From the NCBI GenBank assembly GCA_002282555.1, contig NCJR01000101.1:1-12305 (forward strand): 12,305 bases of DNA, in the 5' to 3' direction. This DNA is from Rhodobacterales bacterium 34-62-10. GTDB lineage: Bacteria; Pseudomonadota; Alphaproteobacteria; Rhodobacterales; Rhodobacteraceae. The translations under genes were made by a program, and so were the position numbers. Below, piece by piece: positions 1 to 6,449 of this stretch; positions within the stretch are counted from its first letter, which is position 1; every line of letters starts with the position of its first letter. The notes beneath the pieces are model-generated. The model worked only from the letters and a program-made list of their open reading frames with translations, was not told where the DNA came from and ran no database searches.

Positions 1-343
1 GGTAGAAGAATTAAAGGCTTTGCGCGCGCAGGTCGAAGGTTTTCTGACCGGACCGCGCCCTGATCCCGACACGCATTATGCGCTGGACGAGTGTTTGCAT
101 CTGACCATTGCGGAAATGGCCGGATCGCAGCTTCTGGGCGAGTTGATCGAAGGATTGAAGATCAAGACACGCATGTATGACCAAGGCTCTATCCCCGAGC
201 GATTCGAGCCGGGCTGCCACGAACATATCGCGATTATCGACTCCATCCTCGGCGGGGACGCGGATCAGGCGTCGGAGGCGATGAAGCTGCATCTCAAGAA
301 AGTGCGCGAATCGATCATCTCGCACATTTATCACCCGTTCTAA
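1..343 (+). CDS. GntR-family (FCD/FadR-type) transcriptional regulator, C-terminal part only
   Basis: This is the 3' end of a gene that starts before the window; the reading frame is open from base 2 (V-E-E-L-K-A-L-R) to the TAA at 341-343. A TTG at 20 is in frame but is internal, not a start. The visible ~113 residues are the all-helical FCD ligand-binding domain of FadR-type GntR regulators. They include a D-E-C-L-H-L segment, a later G-C-H-E-H-I-A-I-I-D segment and a final A-M-K-L-H-L-K-K-V helix. The spacing of Asp and His residues is that of the metal-binding pocket seen in many FCD proteins. The N-terminal winged-helix DNA-binding domain is outside the window. The gene is co-oriented with the transport/catabolic cluster and ends 55 bp before a large palindrome (398-428), so a local regulator of that cluster is the natural inference. 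The effector is unknown; carboxylic acids are common for this family. Confidence 0.9.
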   Translation, partial: VEELKALRAQVEGFLTGPRPDPDTHYALDECLHLTIAEMAGSQLLGELIEGLKIKTRMYDQGSIPERFEPGCHEHIAIIDSILGGDADQASEAMKLHLKKVRESIISHIYHPF

Positions 344-385
344 GCCCCTGCTCCTGATGGCGGGCAAAGAATGGCCGTCGGGATG

Positions 386-413
386 TTGACTCGGTGTTTT
401 GTGTGTATACAGT
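386..413 (+). promoter_or_regulatory. Putative sigma-70-type promoter of the transport/catabolic cluster
   Basis: The -35 candidate TTGACT (386-391) matches 5 of 6 consensus bases. After a 16-bp spacer comes the -10 candidate TACAGT (408-413), matching 4 of 6. The -10 lies inside the palindrome at 398-428, which is the geometry expected for repression by steric block. It is the only good promoter candidate between the regulator gene and the VOC gene. The call is made by eye and no transcript data are available. Confidence 0.45.
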
Positions 414-428
414 CTGGATACACACAAA
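398..428. promoter_or_regulatory. 31-bp near-perfect palindrome, probable GntR/FCD operator
   Basis: Arms 398-412 (TTTGTGTGTATACAG) and 414-428 (CTGGATACACACAAA) are reverse complements around T413, with one mismatched pair (409/417). It can also be read as two 8-bp sites, TGTATACA at 404-411 (itself a perfect palindrome) and TGGATACA at 415-422, 11 bp apart, about one helical turn. Short palindromes of this kind are typical of FadR-type GntR operators, and such a regulator is encoded just upstream. The site overlaps the putative -10 and ends 23 bp before the first gene, so repression relieved by a ligand is the simplest model (inference). Confidence 0.7.
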
Positions 429-451
429 GAACACGGGGGGAGGGACAGAAG

Positions 452-847
452 ATGTCAGCACCACAGCGGCCCGATGACGGGATCATCCTGACTGTGACCT
501 TCCAGTATTACCGCGACCTGCCCACCGCGATGGCCTTTTATGAGGATATTCTGGGGCTGACGCTGGCGATCGATCAGGGATGGTCCAAGATTTACCGGAT
601 CGACGGGCAGGCTCATCTTGGCCTGGTTGATGAAACCCGCGGGATGCAGAAATGGGCCGCGCAGAAAACCGTGCAACTTTGCCTGCGGGTGCCGGATGTG
701 GACGCATGGCACGCATGGGCCGCCCATAAGCAGGTGCCCGGCCTGACCGCGCCCCGCGACAGTGCCGAGCTTGGTATACGCGCCTTCGTGATGAACGATC
801 CCGAGGGCTATCAGATCGAGGTGCAGACGGCGCAACCCGGCCACTGA
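452..847 (+). CDS. VOC-superfamily (glyoxalase/bleomycin-resistance/dioxygenase fold) protein
   Basis: The 131-residue protein has the vicinal-oxygen-chelate fold. The first beta-alpha-beta module contains Y-Y-R-D-L-P-T-A-M-A-F-Y-E-D-I-L-G-L (19-36) and A-H-L-G-L-V (54-59). The second runs from V-Q-L-C-L-R-V-P-D-V-D-A-W (74-86) to D-P-E-G-Y-Q-I-E-V-Q (116-125). H55 and E123 are at positions that often bind the metal in this superfamily. VOC proteins bind a divalent metal and act as isomerases, epimerases, dioxygenases, lyases or resistance proteins; the exact reaction here cannot be read from sequence. Start ATG 452 is chosen because a purine-rich GGGGGAGGG (436-444) lies just upstream. An in-frame ATG at 371 would place the promoter and operator inside the coding region. 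It is the first gene after the operator and is followed 86 bp later by the transporter's binding protein, so it probably heads the same transcript. Confidence 0.88.
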   Translation: MSAPQRPDDGIILTVTFQYYRDLPTAMAFYEDILGLTLAIDQGWSKIYRIDGQAHLGLVDETRGMQKWAAQKTVQLCLRVPDVDAWHAWAAHKQVPGLTAPRDSAELGIRAFVMNDPEGYQIEVQTAQPGH

Positions 848-933
848 GCCCGCCTTTTTCCCGAACAATCAACAAGAGTGGCGGCACAACGTCCCGATCA
901 TCCCGCGCGAAAGCAACCAACAATGGAGCTATC

Positions 934-2493
934 ATGAAATCCCTGTCTCACACCGTATGGCGCATGGGCGCATTGGGCGCGACGCTGGTCGTGGCCACCG
1001 CTGGTGCCACCCTTGCCCAGGACAAGGCGCTGACGATTGGCCTGACGGCTGATCCCAGCCACCTTTACCCGCTGGCGGGCGAGGAGTTGTCCTCGAACAT
1101 CATGTATTACCACCTTTATGACCCGCTTGTTTCCCGCAGCCCCGAACTGGAGTTCGGCCCCGGTCTGGCCGAAAGCTGGGAGACGGTGGACCCCACCACA
1201 TGGCGCTTCAAGCTGCGCGAAGGTGTCACCTTCCACAACGGCAATGCCTTCACCGCGTCGGATGTGGTCTTTACGGTCGAAAAGGCCCGCGCCTCGATCC
1301 GGCCCGATCTGGTGGCCAGCATCGCCTCGGTTACCGCCATCGACGATCTGACGGTCGAGATCAAGACGCCCACCCCCTATGCCGTGCTGCCCAACGATCT
1401 GGCCGAACTGCTGATCCTCGACGAGGAATACACCACAGCGACGGGCGACGAGCAGATGGACCTCAAGCCGATGGGCACAGGCCCCTACAAGCTTGAGGAA
1501 TGGATCAAGGAAGAACGGCTGGTTCTGTCGGCCTTCGACGATTACTGGGGCGGCGCGCCCAAGATCAAGACCGTGACCTTCCGCCCGATCACCAACCCCG
1601 CCACCCGGACTGCAGCCCTGCTGACCGGCGAAGTGGATGTGGTGCAGGATCTGGCCGTGCGCGACGTGGACCGCGTCCGCAACGAGGAAGGATTCGAGGT
1701 GATCACCCGTCCCAGCTTGCTGAACGTGGTGCTGGCCATGGATACACGCCCGGAATCACCCACCATTGAAGGGCCGAACCCGATGGTGGATCAGCGCGTC
1801 CGCGAGGCGATTGCCCGCGCCATCGACGTGGACGCCATCAACAAGATCGTGATGAACGGTCTGGCGACCCCCAGCACACAATACGTGCCCGCCTCGCATC
1901 TTGGTTATGTGGACGGCATGGACTTCCGCCAGATGTATCCGGTGGACATCGACAAGGCCAAGGCGCTGATGGCCGAGGCAGGCTTTCCCGACGGTTTCAC
2001 CATGACGCTGGACGCGACCAACAACCGTTACGTCAACGATGCGCAGATTGCGCAGGCGCTGGCCTCGATGCTGGCCAAGATCAATGTCACGCTGAACCTG
2101 AACATCATGCCCAAATCCAACTTCTGGGGCTATATCCGCGTGCCCTCGGACAATTCCAGCTTCATCATGAGCGGCTGGGACGTACCCTCGGGTGATGCGG
2201 GGTCGATGTATGCGGCGCTGTTCTACAGCCGCGACAAGAAGGAAGGCTACGGTCAGGTCAACCGCAGTTCCTATTCCAACCCCGAGGTGGACGCGCTGGT
2301 CGACAAGGCGGATGCAACCCCGGACGTTGCCGAACGTGACGCGATCCTGCAAGAAGCGACCAAGCTTCTGATGGCCGATATCCCGATGATCCCTGTGCAC
2401 TATGAGCAGGACATCTACGGTGTGCGTGACGGCGTGAAACTGACCCCCCGCACGGACAAGTTCCTGTCCGCCTTCGAGATGGACATCGAATAA
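934..2493 (+). CDS. ABC transporter periplasmic solute-binding protein, family 5 (Dpp/Opp type)
   Basis: The 519-residue protein is exported. Residues 1-28 form a Sec signal peptide (K2, R10, a hydrophobic core at about 11-23, and a plausible cleavage after T-L-A28 before Q-D-K). The mature part has SBP_bac_5 hallmarks: L-T-A-D-P-S-H-L-Y-P-L (37-47), L-A-E-S-W-E (78-83), R-E-G-V-T-F-H-N-G-N-A-F-T-A-S-D-V (95-111) and M-G-T-G-P-Y-K-L-E-E-W (180-190). Length is normal for dipeptide/oligopeptide/nickel-type binding proteins. It would capture the substrate in the periplasm for the permeases encoded downstream. The family binds peptides, opines, sugars, heme or metal chelates, so the ligand cannot be assigned. 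GGAG (925-928) precedes ATG 934. A hairpin follows its stop codon, which could let this gene be expressed above the level of the downstream membrane genes, as is usual for binding proteins. Confidence 0.95.
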   Translation: MKSLSHTVWRMGALGATLVVATAGATLAQDKALTIGLTADPSHLYPLAGEELSSNIMYYHLYDPLVSRSPELEFGPGLAESWETVDPTTWRFKLREGVTFHNGNAFTASDVVFTVEKARASIRPDLVASIASVTAIDDLTVEIKTPTPYAVLPNDLAELLILDEEYTTATGDEQMDLKPMGTGPYKLEEWIKEERLVLSAFDDYWGGAPKIKTVTFRPITNPATRTAALLTGEVDVVQDLAVRDVDRVRNEEGFEVITRPSLLNVVLAMDTRPESPTIEGPNPMVDQRVREAIARAIDVDAINKIVMNGLATPSTQYVPASHLGYVDGMDFRQMYPVDIDKAKALMAEAGFPDGFTMTLDATNNRYVNDAQIAQALASMLAKINVTLNLNIMPKSNFWGYIRVPSDNSSFIMSGWDVPSGDAGSMYAALFYSRDKKEGYGQVNRSSYSNPEVDALVDKADATPDVAERDAILQEATKLLMADIPMIPVHYEQDIYGVRDGVKLTPRTDKFLSAFEMDIE

Positions 2494-2507
2494 ACCCGAT
2501 TGTCCCG

Positions 2508-2541
2508 GACCCCGGCTTGCACAAGGCCGGGGTCATGTTTT
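2508..2541 (+). terminator. Hairpin with short U-tract between binding protein and permease genes (partial terminator/attenuator)
   Basis: GACCCCGGC (2508-2516) pairs perfectly with GCCGGGGTC (2526-2534). Two more pairs (one G-U) close a 5-nt loop, giving an 11-bp stem followed by TGTTTTG. The 3' U-tract is short, so termination is probably incomplete. The 90-bp gap it occupies is the only sizeable one between genes of the transport operon. A 3'-stabilising or partially terminating hairpin here would raise binding protein over permease (inference). Confidence 0.7.
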
Positions 2542-2583
2542 GCCCGCATGTTCCCGCCTGCCTGCGAAAGGTGACCGTATCCG

Positions 2584-3549
2584 ATGCTTGGATATCTGCT
2601 CAAACGCCTGTTCCAGATGCTTCTGGTCCTGTGGGTCGTGTCGCTGGTCGTGTTCCTGATGATGAGCTTCACGGGCGATCCGGTGTTCATGATCGTGCCC
2701 ATCGACGCGACCGACTCCGAGATCGAGCAGGCGCGTCGCATCCTCGGTCTCGATAAATCCTTGCCGGTGCAATACTGGATCTTCATCTCCAGCCTGCTGC
2801 AAGGCGATTTCGGGCAGTCCTATGTCTTTCGCCAACCGGCCATGGCCCTGATCCTTGAGCGGATGCCTGCAACGATCGAGATGGTCGTGGTCGCGATGGT
2901 TCTGGCCGTCGTGGTGGCGATCCCGCTGGGCGTCTATGCCGGGGCCAATCCCAATGGCCGCCTCAGCCGGATGATCATGGCCGGCTCGCTTCTGGGCATT
3001 TCGCTGCCGGGTTTCTGGGTCGGGATGGTGTTGATCTATCTTTTCGCGGTGCATTGGGGGATTTTCCCGTCCTCGGGGCGCGGTGACACGGCCGAGGTAT
3101 TCGGCCTGCGCATCAGCCTTGCCACATGGGACGGCTGGCACCACATCGCGCTGCCCGCCATTACCCTGTCGCTGGGAACCATGGCCATCCTGCTGCGGAT
3201 GACCCGCGCCGGGATGATGGAGGTGGCGCGTCAGGATTACATGAAATTCGCCCGCGCCAAGGGCGCCACGCGGCATGATGTGCTTTATAAACACGGGCTG
3301 AAGAACGCGCTGATCCCGGTGGTCACGATCTTTGGTCTGCAACTGGGCGACCTGATCGCCTTTGCCACGATCACCGAGACGATCTTTTCCTGGCCCGGCA
3401 TGGGCAAGCTCCTGATCGATTCCATCTACCGCGCGGACCGGCCCGTGATCGTCGTCTACCTGATGCTGGTCGCGCTGATCTTCGTGGTCATCAATTTTCT
3501 GGTCGATATCATCTACACGCTGATCGACCCCCGCATCACGCTGAAATGA
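2584..3549 (+). CDS. ABC transporter permease, DppB/OppB type
   Basis: The 321-residue inner-membrane protein has the layout of the first permease of Dpp/Opp importers. There is an N-terminal helix (about 9-29), then a long periplasmic segment containing Q-A-R-R-I-L-G-L-D-K-S-L-P-V-Q-Y-W (49-65) and G-D-F-G-Q-S (74-79). Five further helices lie near 98-120, 133-156, 188-208, 241-262 and 288-311. The cytoplasmic EAA loop that docks with the ATPases is at about 220-245 (F-A-R-A-K-G-A-T-R-H-D-V-L-Y-K-H-G-L-K-N-A-L-I-P). The protein ends in the usual L-I-D-P-R-I. It would form the membrane channel with the next gene's product. ATG 2584 has GAAAGG (2566-2571) upstream and is preceded by the hairpin at 2508-2541. 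Substrate specificity cannot be read from permeases of this family. Confidence 0.95.
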   Translation: MLGYLLKRLFQMLLVLWVVSLVVFLMMSFTGDPVFMIVPIDATDSEIEQARRILGLDKSLPVQYWIFISSLLQGDFGQSYVFRQPAMALILERMPATIEMVVVAMVLAVVVAIPLGVYAGANPNGRLSRMIMAGSLLGISLPGFWVGMVLIYLFAVHWGIFPSSGRGDTAEVFGLRISLATWDGWHHIALPAITLSLGTMAILLRMTRAGMMEVARQDYMKFARAKGATRHDVLYKHGLKNALIPVVTIFGLQLGDLIAFATITETIFSWPGMGKLLIDSIYRADRPVIVVYLMLVALIFVVINFLVDIIYTLIDPRITLK

Positions 3550-3556
3550 GGGGCGC

Positions 3557-4426
3557 ATGAGCTTTCTGCGATCAGAATTCTTCTACAATTACCGGCGCAG
3601 CACGTCGGCGGTGATCGGCAGCGCGCTGATGGCAGGCTTTGCCGTGGCGGTAATCGCGGGGCCGTTCCTTGTGGCGCAGGACCCCTATGATATCGCCGCG
3701 CTGAACCTGATGGACAGCTACAAACCCCCGGTCTGGCTGGAGGGCGGTGATCCGCAGTTTCCGCTTGGCACAGACGGGCAGGGGCGTGATGTCTGGGCCT
3801 CGATCCTTTACGGCGCGCGGATTTCGGTGTTCATCGGGCTGGTCGCCATGATCGCCTCCTGCACCATCGGCACGTTTCTGGGGCTGGTCGCGGGGTTCTA
3901 CGGCGGGATCGTTGATTCCGTGATCATGCGTATCGCTGATATCCAGCTGTCCTTTCCGTCGATCCTGATCGCGCTCTTTCTGATGTCGGCGGTGGGCACC
4001 GGCATCGACAAGGTGCTGATCGCGCTGACGGCGGTGGGCTGGGTCGTCTATGCCCGCACCGTGCGCGGCTCGACCCTGTCCGAGATCAAGAAGGAATATG
4101 TGCAGGCCGCCAAGGTCGCGGGCCTGCCCAACACCGCCATCATCCGCAAACATGTGCTGCCCAACGTGCTGACACCGCTGATCGTGATCGCCACCATTCA
4201 GGTGGGCACCTTCGTACTGATCGAAGCCTCGCTCAGCTTTCTGGGCGTGGGCGTGCCGATCACGCAACCCTCGCTTGGCCTGCTGATCAAGAACGGCTTT
4301 GACGTTCTGTTCTCGGGCCTGTGGTGGACCTCCGTTTTTCCCGGCGTGGCGATCATGATGCTGGTGTTCGGCATCAACCTCTTTGGTGATTTCCTGCGCG
4401 ACGAACTGAACCCGAGGCTGAAATGA
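3557..4426 (+). CDS. ABC transporter permease, DppC/OppC type
   Basis: The 289-residue membrane protein is the second permease of the importer. It has a first helix at about 18-39, the family motif L-G-T-D-G-Q-G-R-D-V-W-A-S-I-L-Y-G-A-R (70-88), and further helices near 90-112, 131-146, 153-166, 206-225 and 258-277. Its EAA loop is at about 180-207 (Y-V-Q-A-A-K-V-A-G-L-P-N-T-A-I-I-R-K-H-V). It ends in D-E-L-N-P-R-L-K, the usual end of DppC-type proteins. The start lies 7 bp after the previous stop with GAGGGG (3548-3553) close upstream, and the end overlaps the next start by ATGA. It should dimerise with the DppB-type protein and receive energy from the two downstream ATPases. Confidence 0.95.
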   Translation: MSFLRSEFFYNYRRSTSAVIGSALMAGFAVAVIAGPFLVAQDPYDIAALNLMDSYKPPVWLEGGDPQFPLGTDGQGRDVWASILYGARISVFIGLVAMIASCTIGTFLGLVAGFYGGIVDSVIMRIADIQLSFPSILIALFLMSAVGTGIDKVLIALTAVGWVVYARTVRGSTLSEIKKEYVQAAKVAGLPNTAIIRKHVLPNVLTPLIVIATIQVGTFVLIEASLSFLGVGVPITQPSLGLLIKNGFDVLFSGLWWTSVFPGVAIMMLVFGINLFGDFLRDELNPRLK

Positions 4427-5421
4427 CGACGGCGCCGACAGACACCACCCTTCTGGCCGTGCGCGACCTGCGGACGTGGTTCCATACGTTTTCGGGCACC
4501 GTCAAGGCGGTCAACGGCGTCAGCTTCGACATCGGCAAGGGCGAGGTGATGGGCCTTGTAGGTGAAAGCGGCGGCGGCAAATCCGTGGTCGGCTTCTCGA
4601 TCCTTGGCCTGATCGACAGCCCCGGCCGGATCATGGGCGGTCAGATCCTGCTGGATGGCGAGGATCTGGCCCAAGCCAGCGAAGACCGCCTGCGCCAGAT
4701 CCGCGGGCGCGAGATTTCGATGGTGTTTCAGGACCCGATGACCTCGCTCAACCCGCTGCACACCGTGGGTCAGCAGATGGACGAGGTGTTGCGCCTGCAT
4801 ACCGATCTGGACGCCGCTGACCGGCGCACCGCCTGTATCGAGATGCTGGAAAGCGTCGGCATCAGCCGCGCGGCGGACCGTCTGGGTGCCTATCCGCATC
4901 AGTTTTCCGGCGGCATGCGCCAGCGCGTGGTGATCGCGATTGCCATGCTCGCGCGCCCCCGCCTGATCATCGCGGACGAGCCGACAACCGCGCTTGACGT
5001 CACGATCCAGAGCCAGATCCTCAAGCTGATGCGGCGTCAGATCGCGGACAAGGGCGCCTCGATGATCCTGATCACCCATGATCTGGCGGTCGTGTCGGAA
5101 ATGGCCGACCACATCACCGTGCTCTATTGCGGCAAGGTGGTGGAGCGGGGGCGCACCCGCGATCTGATCGAAACACCCGCCCATCCCTATACGCGCGGCC
5201 TGATCGACAGCATCCCCGATCCCGCCAACCGCCACGCCCGGCTCAAGCAGATCCCCGGCACCGTGCCGGATATCCGCAACCTGCCCAAGGGCTGCAACTT
5301 CCGCGACCGTTGCCCGCGCGCGCAGGCGCTGTGTGCCGAGGAGGAGCCGGAACTGCGCCCACAGAACGCCGCGCAATGGGCCGCCTGCCACTATCCCCTG
5401 ATGCCCGGAGACAGCGCATGA
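4423..5421 (+). CDS. ABC transporter ATP-binding protein, DppD/OppD type
   Basis: The 332-residue cytoplasmic ATPase couples ATP hydrolysis to import. Visible motifs are Walker A G-E-S-G-G-G-K-S (47-54), Q-loop F-Q-D-P (102-105), signature F-S-G-G-M-R-Q-R (161-168), Walker B L-I-I-A-D-E (181-186), and the switch histidine in I-T-H-D (H219). The C-terminal oligopeptide/dipeptide transporter domain (about 235-325) carries C291, C297, C304 and C322. This Cys set is typical of the family and has been linked to an iron-sulfur cluster in some Dpp systems. The Walker A has Gly at the third variable position, where Ser or Cys is usual, but this should not prevent nucleotide binding. It overlaps both neighbours by 4 bp (ATGA), indicating translational coupling. 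Confidence 0.96.
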   Translation: MTTAPTDTTLLAVRDLRTWFHTFSGTVKAVNGVSFDIGKGEVMGLVGESGGGKSVVGFSILGLIDSPGRIMGGQILLDGEDLAQASEDRLRQIRGREISMVFQDPMTSLNPLHTVGQQMDEVLRLHTDLDAADRRTACIEMLESVGISRAADRLGAYPHQFSGGMRQRVVIAIAMLARPRLIIADEPTTALDVTIQSQILKLMRRQIADKGASMILITHDLAVVSEMADHITVLYCGKVVERGRTRDLIETPAHPYTRGLIDSIPDPANRHARLKQIPGTVPDIRNLPKGCNFRDRCPRAQALCAEEEPELRPQNAAQWAACHYPLMPGDSA

Positions 5422-6449
5422 CCGACGCCATACCCATGCTGGAGGTGCGCGACCTCGAAATGCACTTCTCCATCGGGGGCGGGGTGTTCGACCGCTTGAG
5501 GCTGGACAGGCGCGGCCTGCGGATCGACCGGCCTGTCGTGCATGCGGTCAACGGCGTCAGTTTCCGCATCCAGCGCGGCCAGATCATGGCGCTGGTGGGC
5601 GAAAGCGGCTGCGGCAAGTCCACCGTCGCCAAGACGATCGCCCGCATCTATCAACCCACCAAAGGCGAAATCCGCATTGAGGGCGAAGATGTCGCGCATT
5701 ACGGTTTTGCCGAGATGCTGCCAGTGCGGTCCAAGATGCAGATGATCTTTCAGGACCCCTATGCCAGCCTCAACCCGCGCCAGCGCGTGCGCGATATCGT
5801 GGCCGAACCCTTGCTTCAGCAAATGAAAACCGCCGCAGATCGCAAGGATGTGCCCGCCCGCACCGAACAGCTTCTGGCCAAGGTCGGTCTCAACGCCGAA
5901 CACGCGGGGCGCTATCCGCACCAGTTTTCCGGCGGGCAACGCCAGCGGATCGGGATTGCGCGGGCATTGTCGGTCATGCCGGGGCTGATCATCGCGGATG
6001 AACCTGTCTCGGCGCTGGATGTGTCCATTCAGGCGCAGATCCTGAACCTGATGATGGATTTGCGCGACGAGTTCGGCCTGTCCTATCTGTTCATCAGCCA
6101 TGACCTGTCCGTGGTGCAGCACATCGCGGATACGGTGGGCGTGATGTATCTGGGCTTCATGGTCGAAACCGCGCCGCGCGATGTCCTGTTCGCCCGCCCG
6201 CGCCATCCCTATACCCGCGCGCTCTTGTCGGCGGCCCCCAGCATCAAGGCCAAGCGCGATACCGAAGAGATAACCCTCAAGGGCGAGGTTCCGTCCGCGT
6301 TGTCCCTGCCATCGGGATGCTGTTTCCGGACGCGCTGTCCCTTTGCATGGGACCGCTGCGCCGCCGAACGCCCTGCGCTCAGGGATCTGGGTGACGGCCA
6401 GAGCGTCGCCTGCCATCTTGTCGATGAACCGCACAGGGATACAGTATGA
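5418..6449 (+). CDS. ABC transporter ATP-binding protein, DppF/OppF type
   Basis: The 343-residue second ATPase should pair with the preceding one. Motifs are Walker A G-E-S-G-C-G-K-S (61-68), Q-loop F-Q-D-P-Y-A-S-L-N-P-R (111-121), signature F-S-G-G-Q-R-Q-R (170-177), Walker B L-I-I-A-D-E (190-195) and H-loop I-S-H-D (H228). C-terminal cysteines C301, C302, C307, C314 and C332 mark the oligopeptide/dipeptide C-terminal domain. As in OppF proteins, there is an extra stretch (about 20-40) before the core NBD strand V-H-A-V-N-G-V-S-F. Start ATG 5418 is chosen because it overlaps the upstream stop as ATGA and has GGAG at 5407-5410. The frame stays open upstream to 5127, but that part only shadows the previous gene. 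The 3' end overlaps the next gene by ATGA. Confidence 0.95.
   Translation: MTDAIPMLEVRDLEMHFSIGGGVFDRLRLDRRGLRIDRPVVHAVNGVSFRIQRGQIMALVGESGCGKSTVAKTIARIYQPTKGEIRIEGEDVAHYGFAEMLPVRSKMQMIFQDPYASLNPRQRVRDIVAEPLLQQMKTAADRKDVPARTEQLLAKVGLNAEHAGRYPHQFSGGQRQRIGIARALSVMPGLIIADEPVSALDVSIQAQILNLMMDLRDEFGLSYLFISHDLSVVQHIADTVGVMYLGFMVETAPRDVLFARPRHPYTRALLSAAPSIKAKRDTEEITLKGEVPSALSLPSGCCFRTRCPFAWDRCAAERPALRDLGDGQSVACHLVDEPHRDTV

Noticed and set aside
344..370. Possible terminator after the regulator gene (GCCC ... GGGC)
   Set aside because: Only a 4-bp stem with a long loop and no U-tract; not supportable.
386..411. Promoter using TTGACT with the better -10 match TATACA (406-411)
   Set aside because: The spacer would be only 14 bp, too short for sigma-70. 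TACAGT with a 16-bp spacer is preferred.
371..451. Upstream in-frame ATG extending the VOC protein by 27 residues
   Set aside because: The extension covers the promoter and the palindrome, does not resemble the VOC N-terminus, and ATG 452 has a purine-rich ribosome site.
2533..3558. Large minus-strand open frame opposite the first permease gene
   Set aside because: It is His/Asp/Gln/Arg-rich low-complexity translation typical of antisense to GC-rich membrane genes; no recognisable domain. The same applies to minus-strand frames at 3572-4267, 4198-5391, 5391-6434, 7743-8888, 9050-9958 and 9889-10947.
5127..5417. Long N-terminal extension of the second ATPase gene
   Set aside because: It is a reading-frame shadow of the first ATPase. 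ATG 5418 has the ATGA overlap and begins the family's normal N-terminus.
934..6449. Assignment of the importer as a dipeptide (dpp) or nickel (nik) transporter with gene symbols
   Set aside because: These components are too similar across peptide, opine, sugar and metal systems to name the substrate, and the neighbours suggest another ligand.
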